DNA from: Rhodobacteraceae bacterium QY30 | Lineage (GTDB): Bacteria > Pseudomonadota > Alphaproteobacteria > Rhodobacterales > Rhodobacteraceae | Assembly: GCA_002356635.1 (NCBI GenBank) | Contig: CP023454.1 | Span: 1,906,501 to 1,970,500 of the forward strand | DNA length: 64,000 nucleotides | Reading direction: 5' to 3' | In this document: positions 1-8,713 of the stretch, piece by piece | Layout: every line of letters starts with the position of its first letter | How positions within the stretch are numbered: position 1 is the first letter of the stretch | Translations under genes and position numbers: made by a program | The notes under the pieces: generated by a model | Databases searched by the model: none | What the model was told of the DNA's origin: nothing | What the model saw: only the letters and a program-made list of their open reading frames with translations

Positions 1-1008
1 GCGGTGGCGACGCTGGTGATGACATCGATGGTCCTGATCTTTGCCGAGGTGCTTCCCAAGACCTACGCCATCACCCTTCCCGAAGCGGTGGCCGCACGGC
101 TGGCGGCGCCGGTGGGGCTGGTGCTGGCCATCCTGTCGCCCATCGTCGCGCTGGTCCGGGGCATCGTGCGGCAGATCCTCTTGGTGTTCGGGGTCCGGAC
201 CGACCCGGACACGCAGATGTATTCGGTCCGCGAAGAGATTGCCGGAGCGCTGGCGCTGGGCGAATCCGAAGGCACCCTCGAGAAGGAGGACCGCCACCGC
301 CTTCTGGGCGCTCTTGACCTGTCGGACCGCACGGTCGAGGAGGTGATGCGCCACCGCAGCCAGATCGAGATGATCGACGCCGACGCCGACCCGAACGACC
401 TGATCGCGCAAGTGCTGGCATCGTCCCACACGCGGTTACCGCTGTTCAAGGATGTGCGCGACAACGTGGTGGGCATCGTCCACACCAAGGATCTGCTGCG
501 CGCGGTGCAGAAGTTCCTGCGCGAAGGCGATGGCAACCTGGATTCGGTGTCGGATCTGGACATCCAGTCGGTGGCGATGAAGCCCTATTTCGTCCCGGAA
601 ACGACCCCGCTGGACGAACAGATGCGCGCCTTCCTGAAGCGGCGGGCGCATGTGGCGCTGGTGGTCGACGAATATGGCGAGTTGCGCGGCCTCATCACGC
701 TGGAGGACATCCTTGAGGAAATCGTCGGCCAGATCACCGACGAATTCGACGTGGCGACGGAATATGTCCTGCAACGGACCGACGGCGGCGGGGTCGTTGT
801 CGATGGCGCCATGTCGATCCGCGACCTCAATCGCGCGATGGACTGGTCGCTGCCGGACGATTCCGCCAACACCGTTGCCGGGCTGGTGATCCACGAGGCG
901 CAGGTGATCCCCACGGCCGGGCAGGTCTTCAGCTTCCACGGCTTCCTGTTCGAGGTGGCCGCGCGGAAGGAGAACCGGATCACGCGGCTGCGGATCCGGC
1001 CGCTTTGA
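1..1008 (+). CDS. HlyC/CorC-family (CNNM/CBS) membrane protein, 5' end cut by window
   Basis: The reading frame is open from base 1, so the true start lies outside the window; the internal ATG codons are not believable starts. The visible part begins inside the hydrophobic DUF21/CNNM region, with hydrophobic segments in the first 60 residues. A CBS pair follows (roughly residues 110-235), including the typical stretches TRLPLFKDVRDNVVGIVHTK and VDEYGELRGLITLEDILEEI. A C-terminal CorC_HlyC domain (about 250-334) ends the protein. Family members are inner-membrane proteins linked to Mg2+/Co2+ efflux or resistance; the hemolysin label is historical. It converges on the L,D-transpeptidase with only 6 bases between stops. 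Confidence 0.88.
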   Translation, partial: AVATLVMTSMVLIFAEVLPKTYAITLPEAVAARLAAPVGLVLAILSPIVALVRGIVRQILLVFGVRTDPDTQMYSVREEIAGALALGESEGTLEKEDRHRLLGALDLSDRTVEEVMRHRSQIEMIDADADPNDLIAQVLASSHTRLPLFKDVRDNVVGIVHTKDLLRAVQKFLREGDGNLDSVSDLDIQSVAMKPYFVPETTPLDEQMRAFLKRRAHVALVVDEYGELRGLITLEDILEEIVGQITDEFDVATEYVLQRTDGGGVVVDGAMSIRDLNRAMDWSLPDDSANTVAGLVIHEAQVIPTAGQVFSFHGFLFEVAARKENRITRLRIRPL

Positions 1009-1014
1009 TCCCGG

Positions 1015-1608
1015 TCACAGGATCAGGACCTGCGCCCCGACGGGGGTGATGGCGAAAAGTTCCTCGATCATATGGTTGTAAAGCCCGATGCAACCGTCCG
1101 AGGACGGCCGCCCGATCTTGCGCGTGTCGTGGGTGCCGTGGATCAGGTAGGCCGGCCAGGACAGATACATGGCATGGGTGCCCAGCGGATTGGCCGGACC
1201 GGGCGGCATGTACCGCAGGTCCGGGTTGCGCGCCACCATCGAGGCGGTGGGCGTCCAGTCCGGCCCGATGCGCTTGCGCACCACCTGGGTGTGGCCGCGC
1301 TTCGTCAGTTCCTCGGAGATCGGGACCGAAGTCGGATAGATGCGGTAGTCCGATCCGCTGGCGTCCCAGAAGTGCAGCGCGCGCGAGGCGGTGTCGGCGA
1401 TGATCGTGGCCTTGCCCAGGGTCTTGAAATGGTCGCGCCAGTCCTGCGCCCGAAAGCTTGAGGCGTTGCGGCGGGCGAAGCGATCGCTGCGTTCTGAGGC
1501 AAGGACCCCTGCGGGGCGCAGCACCACCGGCGCCGCCAAGGCCGCCCCGAGTGCGGCCATCAGGGCGCCACGGCGATTGAACCTGTCGTCAAATGCTTTT
1601 TTCTTCAT
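1015..1608 (-). CDS. L,D-transpeptidase (YkuD domain), exported
   Basis: 197 aa. The N-terminus has a twin-arginine-like export signal (NRRGALMAALGAALAAPVV), so the mature enzyme should act in the periplasm. A YkuD catalytic domain fills the C-terminal half. The signature runs from HGTHD to SSDGCIGL, with Cys173 as the expected nucleophile and the HGT histidine nearby. The family makes 3-3 peptidoglycan cross-links or attaches proteins to peptidoglycan. It is a short single-domain member, unlike the large YcbB-like enzyme at 45347-47029. The ATG at 1608 has only a weak upstream Shine-Dalgarno sequence, so the start is moderately certain. Confidence 0.88.
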   Translation of the reverse strand: MKKKAFDDRFNRRGALMAALGAALAAPVVLRPAGVLASERSDRFARRNASSFRAQDWRDHFKTLGKATIIADTASRALHFWDASGSDYRIYPTSVPISEELTKRGHTQVVRKRIGPDWTPTASMVARNPDLRYMPPGPANPLGTHAMYLSWPAYLIHGTHDTRKIGRPSSDGCIGLYNHMIEELFAITPVGAQVLIL

Positions 1609-1729
1609 GGGTCTGCCCCTGGATGGCTACCCCCCGAGCAAAAGGGGTAGGCCAGACACCAAGGGGCGGCAACCCCGCGGGGCGGCCTGATCACCACCTT
1701 GTCAGCAGATGTGACCCTTGCAGACCGGC

Positions 1730-3268
1730 TCAGCGCGACTTGAAGAGAGAGCCGAGGATCCCGCGCACGATGGCCTGTCCTGTCCGGGTGCCCAACTGGC
1801 GCACGACGCTTTTCCCGAATGTCTCGACCAGGCTGTCCGAGCGGCTGGCGCGGCCGGCGGGCCGGCGCGGCAGGCCGTCGTCGTAGCGGCGGGCATTTCG
1901 GTATTCTCGCCCCTCAGCCTTCTGGGCCTCGGCCTCGGCTTCCGCCTTGCTGGCAGCGGCGGCGGCTTCCTGTGCGCGGGCACGCAGCCGTTCGAAGGCC
2001 GAATCGCGGTCGATGCTGCGGTCATATTTGACCCACAGCGACGAATTCGACACGATCGCCTGCCGCTCCCCCGGCGTGATCGGCCCCACCTGCGACGCGG
2101 GCGGACGGACAAGCGTGCGTTCAACCATCCCGGGCGCGCCCTTGGCCTCCAGGAAGGAGGTCACGGCCTCGCCGGTGCCCACCTCCTTGATCGCGGTTTC
2201 GGTATCGAAGCGCGGGTTCGGGCGGTAGTTCTGCGCGGCACGCTTCAGATCCTGCTGGTCCTTGGCGGTGAAGGCCCGAAGCGCGTGCTGGACCCGGTTC
2301 GAGAGCTGGCCCAGGATGTCGTCGGGCACGTCGGCGGGGTTCTGGGTGATGAAATAGACCCCGACGCCCTTGGAGCGGATCAGCCGCGCCACCTGTTCGA
2401 CCTTGTCCAGAAGCGCCTTCGGAGCGTCATCAAACAGCAGGTGCGCCTCGTCGAAGAAGAAGACGAACTTCGGCTTCTCGGGGTCGCCCACTTCGGGAAG
2501 CGTCTCGAACAGCTCGGACATGAGCCAGAGCAGGAAAGTAGCGTACAGCCGCGGCGATCCCATCAGCTTGTCCGCAGCGAGGATGTTGATCATCCCGCGC
2601 CCGTCCGGTGCCAGCCGCATCATGTCGGCCAGATCCAGCGCCGGCTCGCCGAAGAATTTCGTGGCACCCTGGTTTTCCAGCACCAGAAGCTGGCGCTGGA
2701 TCGCACCCACGGTCGCGGGCGAGACGTTGCCGTAGCGCAGCCCGATCTCGGCGGCGTTCTGGCCGATCCAGACCAGCATCGCCTGAAGATCCTTCAGGTC
2801 GAGAAGCGGCAGTTCCTCTTCGTCGGCCAGACGGAAGGCGATGTTCAGCACGCCCTCCTGCGGCTCGGTCAGTTCCAGAAGCCGGGCCAGCAGCAGGGGG
2901 CCCATTTCGGAAACCGTGGTGCGGACCGGATGGCCCTGTTCGCCCAGAAGATCCCAGAAGGTGACGGGGAAGGCGTTGTAGTTCAGTGCATGGCCGATGG
3001 TGGCAGACCGCTTCGCGAAGGGTTCGTGCAGCTTGCTGTCGGCACTTCCGGGGCGGGCCAGACCGGACAGATCGCCCTTCACGTCCGACATGAACACCGG
3101 AACCCCGGCGCTGGAGAAGCTTTCGGCCAGGATCTGAAGGGTGATCGTCTTGCCTGTGCCCGTTGCCCCGGCAATCAGCCCGTGGCGGTTGCCGTAGCGC
3201 AGCAGCAGTTCCTGCGGTGTGCCGTAGCCTTCGCCGCCCCCGCCCACGAAAATGCTTGTCTCCGTCAT
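1730..3268 (-). CDS. HerA-like/DUF853 P-loop ATPase
   Basis: 512 aa if started at the ATG at 3268. The AGGAG just upstream touches the ATG at 3274 but sits 6 nt from the one at 3268, which decides the start. Walker A GATGTGKT is at residues 34-41 and Walker B FVFFFDEAHLLF is in the middle. The overall match is to DUF853 (helicase HerA-like C-terminal family, E. coli YjgR type). The C-terminus has an Ala/Glu/Lys-rich stretch (about residues 435-465) and then an Arg-rich tail. The biological role of the family is not established; a DNA-translocating or membrane-associated ATPase is inferred from HerA similarity. It is a single gene with its own promoter region upstream. Confidence 0.88.
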   Translation of the reverse strand: MTETSIFVGGGGEGYGTPQELLLRYGNRHGLIAGATGTGKTITLQILAESFSSAGVPVFMSDVKGDLSGLARPGSADSKLHEPFAKRSATIGHALNYNAFPVTFWDLLGEQGHPVRTTVSEMGPLLLARLLELTEPQEGVLNIAFRLADEEELPLLDLKDLQAMLVWIGQNAAEIGLRYGNVSPATVGAIQRQLLVLENQGATKFFGEPALDLADMMRLAPDGRGMINILAADKLMGSPRLYATFLLWLMSELFETLPEVGDPEKPKFVFFFDEAHLLFDDAPKALLDKVEQVARLIRSKGVGVYFITQNPADVPDDILGQLSNRVQHALRAFTAKDQQDLKRAAQNYRPNPRFDTETAIKEVGTGEAVTSFLEAKGAPGMVERTLVRPPASQVGPITPGERQAIVSNSSLWVKYDRSIDRDSAFERLRARAQEAAAAASKAEAEAEAQKAEGREYRNARRYDDGLPRRPAGRASRSDSLVETFGKSVVRQLGTRTGQAIVRGILGSLFKSR

Positions 3269-3344
3269 GGGCATCTCCTCTGGAAATCCGCCGAAATCAC
3301 GGCACCGACAATACTCGGTTAACCAATCCGTGCCAGTGATGTTT

Positions 3345-3425
3345 CATGCGGGATGCGCTGGGTGCATCCGCTGCATGTCTTCCTCCCTGTCAGACTGGCC
3401 GCGCCCCTGAGGCGCGGCCTTTTTT
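3345..3425 (+). ncRNA. candidate small RNA 1
   Basis: No coding gene on the + strand leads into the strong intrinsic terminator at 3397-3425. Just before it are a bulged hairpin (GCGGGATGC / GCATCCGC, about 3350-3370) and a C/U-rich unpaired stretch, TCTTCCTCCCTGTC (3378-3391). Hairpin, C/U-rich loop and terminator resemble the anti-Shine-Dalgarno sRNAs of Rhodobacter (CcsR-type CUCCUCCC motifs). The 5' end is not determined. An antisense or read-through origin cannot be excluded. Confidence 0.4.
3397..3425 (+). terminator. intrinsic terminator without an upstream + strand CDS
   Basis: A perfect 9-bp stem, GGCCGCGCC / GGCGCGGCC, with a 5-nt loop is followed by six T (3420-3425). The minus strand lacks a T-run after the stem, so it works in the + direction only. 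Confidence 0.8.
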
Positions 3426-3487
3426 GACCACATGGAAGAATTAAACCTATGTCACACCTGCATATTTCTACGTCGACCGGATTTCTG

Positions 3488-3516
3488 TTGACGGACGCGA
3501 ACAGACCGCATAGCGT
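3488..3516 (+). promoter_or_regulatory. candidate sigma70-type promoter for small RNA 2
   Basis: TTGACG (3488-3493), a 17-nt spacer, then TAGCGT (3511-3516). The -35 is close to the alphaproteobacterial consensus and the -10 is weaker. The expected start is near 3523, about 65 nt before a terminator. Confidence 0.4.
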
Positions 3517-3521
3517 CGCAT

Positions 3522-3590
3522 TCAATGACTAAGTCGGCCAGTCCGACAGGGAGAAATTCGGGAAAAGGGCCCTGATGTGGGGCCCTTTTT
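3522..3590 (+). ncRNA. candidate small RNA 2 (about 65-70 nt)
   Basis: Bounded by the promoter-like TTGACG-N17-TAGCGT and the terminator at 3563-3590. It contains a small hairpin, GTCGG-ccagt-CCGAC (about 3533-3547), followed by ACAGGGAG. The segment GACAGGGAG (3545-3553) is exactly complementary over 9 nt to CTCCCTGTC (3383-3391) in candidate sRNA 1. No ORF of convincing quality spans it. Confidence 0.4.
3563..3590 (+). terminator. intrinsic terminator (potentially bidirectional)
   Basis: Stem AAAAGGGCCC / GGGCCCTTTT with a 7-nt loop and a T-run (3586-3590). A matching A-run before the stem means it could also act on the minus strand. Confidence 0.7.
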
Positions 3591-3726
3591 CTATTTCCAC
3601 CCGTGCTGCGGTTCCGGCGTGGCAGGAAGTTGCGCCTTCCAGGGTCACTTTCCCGTTTCGTCGCTGACAGCGTTTCGGGGCCGTGGTAATGGCGCGACGT
3701 AACATCCAGATAAACAGGACTTGCCG

Positions 3727-4383
3727 ATGTTCGATTTTTCCCTTTCGCTGCGCGCCTTGACGGTTGCTTCCTCGCTGGCCTTGGCCACTTCGGCGATGGC
3801 CCAGACGGCCACCACCACCGAGGCACCGGCCGAAGCCCCCGCCACCACCGCAACCGAGGCCGCCCCCGCCGCCCCCGGAGCCGCGCCCGAACAGGGACTG
3901 TCGATGGGCCAGGAAGCGAACGCCGGGCCGCAGACCTACGTCAAGCAGGAATTCGAAAGCTGGCAGCTGACGTGCGTCAAGGTGACGGACGGAAAGGAAC
4001 CTTGCCAGCTTTACCAGCTGCTGAAGGATCAGAAGGGAACCGCCACCGCGGAAATCAGCATGGTGTCCCTGCCCGAGGGCGGACAGGCGGCCGCCGGCGC
4101 GACCATCATCACGCCGCTGGAAACGCTGCTGCCCGCCAACATCACGCTGCAGATCGACACGGCCAAGCCGAAGTCCTATCCGTTCACCTTCTGCTCGGCC
4201 ATCGGATGCGTGTCGCGCGTGGGCTTCACCAAGGCCGAGATCGACGCGCTGAAGAAGGGCGCCAAGGCCACGATGATCATCGTTCCGGCGGCGGCGCCGA
4301 AGCAGACGGTTGTCCTGGACATCTCGCTGAAAGGGTTCACGGCCGGTTTCGACGCCGTGGCGAAGGAAAACCAGCCCGGCTGA
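3727..4383 (+). CDS. IalB-like (invasion-associated locus B) periplasmic protein
   Basis: 218 aa from the ATG at 3727; AGGAC lies 6 nt upstream, favouring this over the TTG at 3721. It has a Sec signal peptide (about residues 1-25, ending ATSAMA), then a low-complexity Ala/Pro/Thr linker to about residue 60. An IalB-type domain follows, with two cysteine pairs (LTCVK...EPCQL and FTFCSAIGCVSR) probably forming disulfides. IalB proteins occur widely in alphaproteobacteria; the name comes from Bartonella invasion, but a free-living role is unknown. It ends GFDAVAKENQPG. A GC-rich imperfect hairpin follows at about 4392-4421, without a clear T-run. Confidence 0.8.
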   Translation: MFDFSLSLRALTVASSLALATSAMAQTATTTEAPAEAPATTATEAAPAAPGAAPEQGLSMGQEANAGPQTYVKQEFESWQLTCVKVTDGKEPCQLYQLLKDQKGTATAEISMVSLPEGGQAAAGATIITPLETLLPANITLQIDTAKPKSYPFTFCSAIGCVSRVGFTKAEIDALKKGAKATMIIVPAAAPKQTVVLDISLKGFTAGFDAVAKENQPG

Positions 4384-4556
4384 CGGTTCTGGCGCGCGTC
4401 CGGTCCCCGCGAAGGACCGGGCGCCCCACCGAAACAGCCCGCGCAACGTCTGAAATCTGTCCGTCGCCGCAGAAACAGGCTTTCCAAGCTGATTCGGCCA
4501 TGACATGATTCGTGCAAAGGCCGCCCGAAAAGAGGCGCCAACACCCGAGGCAGTGA

Positions 4557-4859
4557 ATGCGGTTGAACCGGAAACGTCCCCCCGTGGGTGATCTGATCTT
4601 CTTCGGCCTGTGCCTTGCAGCCGGATTTTACTTTACCTTTGCCGCTGTCCAGGGGGACTACGGTGTCTTTCGCCGCGTCCAGATCGCGGCCGAACGGGAA
4701 GCCCTGGAGCAGGAGCGCGCCCGCCTGCAGGCCGATGCCGCGCACATGACGAACCTGACCCGCCGCATGTCCGATGAATATCTGGACCTGGACCTTCTGG
4801 ACCAGCAGGCCCGCGACATCCTGGGACTCGCGCGCTCGGACGAGATCGTCATCCACTGA
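4557..4859 (+). CDS. FtsB/DivIC-family septum formation initiator
   Basis: 100 aa. It has a short cytoplasmic tail with basic residues, one transmembrane segment (about 13-30, LIFFGLCLAAGFYFTFAAV), then a periplasmic coiled coil (about 42-70, REALEQERARLQADAAHMT) and a short conserved C-terminus. That architecture and length match FtsB/DivIC, which bridges FtsL and FtsQ in the divisome. It lies immediately upstream of the pdh operon, a common arrangement in Rhodobacterales as I recall it. No strong SD precedes the ATG. Confidence 0.8.
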   Translation: MRLNRKRPPVGDLIFFGLCLAAGFYFTFAAVQGDYGVFRRVQIAAEREALEQERARLQADAAHMTNLTRRMSDEYLDLDLLDQQARDILGLARSDEIVIH

Positions 4860-4907
4860 CCACCGTCATCCAGATTTCACTCGCCTGCATCCTTGGAATG
4901 CGGTATG

Positions 4908-4929
4908 GATAGTTTAACGTTGAACTATC
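4908..4929. promoter_or_regulatory. near-perfect 22-bp palindrome upstream of pdhA (candidate operator)
   Basis: GATAGTTTAAC next to GTTGAACTATC: two 11-nt arms with one mismatched pair and no spacer. It lies 26 bp before the pdhA start and is AT-rich against a GC-rich background. Shape and half-site resemble MarR-family operators. No regulator gene is adjacent. Confidence 0.55.
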
Positions 4930-4954
4930 TCATGCCAAGAGGGAGGCCGGAGGT

Positions 4955-5944
4955 ATGGCTGCACGCAAGGGCACCGCAAGACCCAATGTGTCCAAGGACG
5001 ATCTGCTGAAATACTACCGCGAAATGCTGCTGATCCGGCGGTTCGAGGAAAAGGCCGGCCAACTTTACGGCATGGGTCTGATCGGCGGCTTCTGCCACCT
5101 GTATATCGGCCAGGAAGCCGTGGTTGTGGGCCTTGAGGCCGCCGCTGGCGAAGGCGACAAGCGCATCACCAGCTACCGCGACCACGGCCACATGCTGGCT
5201 TGCGGGATGGACCCCAAGGGCGTGATGGCGGAACTGACCGGGCGCGAAGGGGGCTATTCCAAGGGCAAGGGCGGCTCCATGCACATGTTCTCGAAAGAGA
5301 AACATTTTTACGGTGGCCACGGGATTGTCGGCGCTCAGGTGCCATTGGGCGCGGGACTGGCGTTTTCGGACAAGTATCGCGGCAATGACCGCGTGACATT
5401 TGCCTATTTCGGCGACGGGGCCGCGAACCAGGGCCAGGTCTATGAAACCTACAACATGGCCGAGCTTTGGGCGCTGCCGGTGATCTTCGTGATCGAGAAC
5501 AACCAGTATGCGATGGGGACCAGCGTCCAGCGGTCCACGAAATCGACGACATTGTTCGGGCGCGGGCAGGCTTACGGCATTCCGGGCGAACAGGTCGACG
5601 GCATGGATGTGCTGGCGGTGAAAGAGGCGGGCGAACGCGCCGTCGCGCACTGCCGGGCAGGAAAAGGCCCCTACATCCTTGAAGTGATGACCTATCGTTA
5701 CCGCGGCCATTCCATGTCGGACCCGGCAAAGTATCGGACCCGGGAAGAGGTCCAGAAGATGCGCGACGAACGCGATGCGATCGAAAACGTACGCGACCTG
5801 CTGCTGACCGGCGGACACGCAACCGACGATGACCTGAAGGCCATCGATCGCGAGATCAAGGCCATCGTCAACGACTCGGCCGAATTCGCCAAGACCAGCC
5901 CCGAGCCCGCGCTGAGCGAGCTCTGGACCGATATCTACGCCTGA
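4955..5944 (+). CDS. pdhA: pyruvate dehydrogenase E1 component subunit alpha
   Basis: 329 aa. It is the thiamine-diphosphate subunit of the pyruvate dehydrogenase complex, which with E1-beta decarboxylates pyruvate and reductively acetylates lipoyl groups. The TPP/Mg motif begins at GDGAANQGQVYE and continues to ENNQYAMGTS. The phosphorylation-loop region RYRGHSMSDPAKYR is present. GGAGG elements lie just before the ATG. It is first of three tightly spaced genes (12-nt gaps to pdhB and then to pdhC), so this is a single operon, with the palindrome at 4908-4929 as the likely control site. Confidence 0.97.
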   Translation: MAARKGTARPNVSKDDLLKYYREMLLIRRFEEKAGQLYGMGLIGGFCHLYIGQEAVVVGLEAAAGEGDKRITSYRDHGHMLACGMDPKGVMAELTGREGGYSKGKGGSMHMFSKEKHFYGGHGIVGAQVPLGAGLAFSDKYRGNDRVTFAYFGDGAANQGQVYETYNMAELWALPVIFVIENNQYAMGTSVQRSTKSTTLFGRGQAYGIPGEQVDGMDVLAVKEAGERAVAHCRAGKGPYILEVMTYRYRGHSMSDPAKYRTREEVQKMRDERDAIENVRDLLLTGGHATDDDLKAIDREIKAIVNDSAEFAKTSPEPALSELWTDIYA

Positions 5945-5956
5945 GGGGGAATAGGA

Positions 5957-7339
5957 ATGGCTGTTGAAATCCTGATGCCGGCGCTGTCCCCCACGATGGA
6001 GGAAGGCAAGCTGGCCAAGTGGCTGGTCAAGGAAGGCGATACCGTCAAGTCCGGCCAGATCATCGCGGAAATCGAAACCGACAAGGCGACGATGGAATTC
6101 GAGGCGGTCGATGAAGGAACCATCGGCGCGATCCTGGTGGCCGAGGGCACCGAGGGCGTGAAGGTGAACACGCCCATCGCCACGATGGCGGGCGATGGCG
6201 ACAGCGCCGCGCCAAAGCCCACGGCGCAACCCGCGGCCCCTGCGCCCTCCACTCCGGCCCCTGCCGCCACATCTGCCCCGGCAGCACCGGCGGCCCCTGC
6301 CCCTGCCCCCGCAGCCCCCGCCGCAGCTGCCTCGCCCGACTGGCCCTCCGGCACCGCGATGAAGACCATGACCGTGCGCGAAGCATTGCGCGAAGCCATG
6401 GCCGAAGAGATGACCCGCGACGGCGAAGTTTTCCTGATGGGCGAAGAGGTCGGCGAATACCAGGGCGCCTACAAGATCAGCCAGGGCCTTCTGGACCAGT
6501 TCGGCGCCAAGCGCGTCATCGACACGCCGATCACCGAACACGGCTTTGCGGGGATCGCGGTCGGCGCGGCTTTTGGCGGCCTGCGCCCGATTGTCGAATT
6601 CATGACCTTCAACTTCGCCATGCAGGCCATCGACCAGATCATCAACTCGGCCGCCAAGACGCTGTACATGTCGGGCGGCCAGATGGGCTGCCCGATCGTG
6701 TTCCGTGGCCCGAACGGCGCTGCGGCGCGGGTCGGCGCCCAGCACAGCCAGGACTATGCCGCCTGGTATGCACAGATTCCGGGCCTGAAGGTGGTACAGC
6801 CCTATTCGGCCGCGGATGCCAAGGGCCTGTTGAAGACCGCGATCCGCGACAACAACCCGGTGATCTTCCTGGAAAACGAGATCCTGTACGGCAAGTCGTT
6901 CGAGGTGCCGGACCTGCCCGATTTCACCGTGCCCTTCGGCAAGGCGAAGATCTGGCGCGAGGGGACGGATGTGACGCTGGTCAGCTTCGGGATCGGCATG
7001 GTCCACGCGCTTGAGGCCGCCGACAAGCTGGCCGCCGAAGGCATCAGCGCCGAGGTCATCGACCTGCGCACCCTTCGCCCGATGGACACGGCCACCGTGA
7101 TCCAGAGCGTCAAGAAGACCAACCGCTGCGTGACGGTCGAGGAAGGTTTCCCGGTCTGCTCGATCGGCAACCACATATCGGCGGTGCTGATGGAACAGGC
7201 TTTCGATGATCTGGATGCGCCGGTCATCAACTGCACCGGCAAGGACGTGCCGATGCCCTATGCGGCGAACCTTGAACGCCTGGCGCTGATCACCTCGGAC
7301 GAGGTGGTGGCGGCAGTCAAGAAAGTTACCTACCGGTAA
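5957..7339 (+). CDS. pdhB: pyruvate dehydrogenase E1 component subunit beta with N-terminal lipoyl domain
   Basis: 460 aa, about 130 residues longer than an E1-beta without a lipoyl domain. The extra N-terminus is a biotinyl/lipoyl domain (residues 1-80) with the lipoylation site ETDKATMEF (Lys43). An Ala/Pro-rich swinging linker (about 85-130) follows, then the transketolase-like beta domain, with [12 protein letters not shown] and [17 protein letters not shown] lipoylated E1-beta is a known alphaproteobacterial feature. The lipoyl domain is nearly identical to that of the neighbouring E2 over the first 55 residues. Confidence 0.97.
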   Translation: MAVEILMPALSPTMEEGKLAKWLVKEGDTVKSGQIIAEIETDKATMEFEAVDEGTIGAILVAEGTEGVKVNTPIATMAGDGDSAAPKPTAQPAAPAPSTPAPAATSAPAAPAAPAPAPAAPAAAASPDWPSGTAMKTMTVREALREAMAEEMTRDGEVFLMGEEVGEYQGAYKISQGLLDQFGAKRVIDTPITEHGFAGIAVGAAFGGLRPIVEFMTFNFAMQAIDQIINSAAKTLYMSGGQMGCPIVFRGPNGAAARVGAQHSQDYAAWYAQIPGLKVVQPYSAADAKGLLKTAIRDNNPVIFLENEILYGKSFEVPDLPDFTVPFGKAKIWREGTDVTLVSFGIGMVHALEAADKLAAEGISAEVIDLRTLRPMDTATVIQSVKKTNRCVTVEEGFPVCSIGNHISAVLMEQAFDDLDAPVINCTGKDVPMPYAANLERLALITSDEVVAAVKKVTYR

Positions 7340-7351
7340 GGGGAACGACAG

Positions 7352-8665
7352 ATGGCAATCGAAATTCTCATGCCTGCCCTCTCCCCCACGATGGAGGAAG
7401 GAACGCTGGCGAAATGGCTGGTCAAGGAGGGTGACACCGTCAGCTCGGGCCAGATCATCGCCGAGATCGAGACCGACAAGGCCACGATGGAGTTCGAGGC
7501 GGTCGATGAGGGCCGGGTGGGCAAGCTGCTCGTGGCGGAAGGAACAGCCGGGGTGAAGGTCAACACCCCCATCGCGGTGCTGGTCGAGGACGGCGAGGCG
7601 GTGTCGGCGGCACCTGCGGTCGCCGCGTCCGCCTCCGCTCCTGCCGCTGCTGCGAGCGCCCCTGCCGCGCAGCCGCTGGCGGCACCTTCGCCCTCGCCCG
7701 TCGCGGCAGCCGCGGCGCCTGCTGCAACCGCACCCGCGAAGCCCGGCGCCCGGGTCGCGGCCTCTCCTCTTGCGCGCCGTCTGGCGGCGGAGCGGGGCAT
7801 CGAGCTTTCGAACCTTCGCGGCAGCGGTCCGCAAGGCCGCATCGTGAAGGCCGACGTGATGGCCGCGAACGCCAGTCCGCAGGCGGCAGCGCCGACAGCG
7901 CCCGCCCCCAGCGCCGCCCCGGCCGCACAACCGGCCTCGGCTTCGGCGGCAACAGTCGCCCGGATGTACGAAGGCCGCGATTACACGGAAATACCGCTGG
8001 ACGGCATGCGCAAGACCATCGCCGCCCGGCTGACCGAAGCCAAGCAGACCATCCCGCATTTCTATCTGCGGCGCGATGTGCGGCTCGACAACCTGCTCGC
8101 CTTCCGCGAACAGCTGAACAAGCAACTGGAACCGCGGGGTGTGAAGCTTTCGGTCAATGACTTCATCATCAAGGCCTGTGCCCTGGCGCTTCAGGCGGTG
8201 CCGGATGCCAATGCCGTCTGGGCGGGCGATCGGATCTTCAAGATGAAGGCGTCAGACGTGGCGGTGGCCGTCGCGATCGAGGGTGGGCTTTTCACGCCGG
8301 TCCTGAAGGATGCCGAACAGAAAACGCTGTCGGCGCTGTCGTCCGAGATGAAGGATCTTGCTGCCCGCGCCCGGACCCGCAAACTGGCGCCGCAGGAATA
8401 TCAGGGCGGCAGTTTTGCGATCTCCAACCTCGGGATGATGGGGATCGAGAACTTCGACGCCGTCATCAACCCGCCGCACGGAGCCATCCTTGCAGTGGGC
8501 GCCGGGGTCCGCAAACCTGTCGTCACGGGCGACCAGATCGGGATTGCTACGGTCATGTCCATGACGCTTTCGGTCGATCACCGGGTCATCGACGGGGCGC
8601 TGGGGGCAGACCTCATGAAGGCCATCGTCGAGAACCTGGAAAACCCGATGGCGATGCTGGCCTGA
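7352..8665 (+). CDS. pdhC: dihydrolipoamide acetyltransferase, E2 of pyruvate dehydrogenase complex
   Basis: 437 aa. One lipoyl domain (1-80, Lys43 in ETDKATMEF) is followed by a long Ala/Pro linker and a peripheral E3-binding domain (about 130-170, [20 protein letters not shown]). A second linker leads into the catalytic acyltransferase core, with [10 protein letters not shown] near the C-terminus (His410, Asp414 as expected catalytic residues). It transfers acetyl from lipoyl to CoA and forms the complex core. No E3 (lpd) gene lies in this operon; a strong terminator follows at 8683-8712. Confidence 0.97.
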   Translation: MAIEILMPALSPTMEEGTLAKWLVKEGDTVSSGQIIAEIETDKATMEFEAVDEGRVGKLLVAEGTAGVKVNTPIAVLVEDGEAVSAAPAVAASASAPAAAASAPAAQPLAAPSPSPVAAAAAPAATAPAKPGARVAASPLARRLAAERGIELSNLRGSGPQGRIVKADVMAANASPQAAAPTAPAPSAAPAAQPASASAATVARMYEGRDYTEIPLDGMRKTIAARLTEAKQTIPHFYLRRDVRLDNLLAFREQLNKQLEPRGVKLSVNDFIIKACALALQAVPDANAVWAGDRIFKMKASDVAVAVAIEGGLFTPVLKDAEQKTLSALSSEMKDLAARARTRKLAPQEYQGGSFAISNLGMMGIENFDAVINPPHGAILAVGAGVRKPVVTGDQIGIATVMSMTLSVDHRVIDGALGADLMKAIVENLENPMAMLA

Positions 8666-8682
8666 CGGGATCCATCAAATGC

Positions 8683-8712
8683 AAAAGGCCGGGGGCGACC
8701 CCGGCCTTTTTC
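8683..8712 (+). terminator. intrinsic terminator of pdh operon (bidirectional)
   Basis: Stem AAAAGGCCGGGG / CCCCGGCCTTTT, with T-runs usable from both sides. It ends pdhC and probably also cysE, whose stop is 1 nt away. Confidence 0.85.
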
Positions 8713-8713
8713 C

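Noticed and set aside
1718-3322. 534-codon plus-strand ORF opposite the HerA-like gene
   Set aside because: Shadow of the real minus-strand gene; composition (His/Arg/Gln-rich) is typical of antisense frames in high-GC genomes.
3319-3525. 68-codon minus-strand ORF in the intergenic region
   Set aside because: No RBS or domain, and it overlaps the two plus-strand terminators and promoter-like element; more likely a chance frame in GC-rich DNA.
4925-8125. 1066-codon minus-strand ORF across the pdh operon
   Set aside because: Covers three certain plus-strand genes, has no domain, and its long open length comes from GC-rich codon bias.
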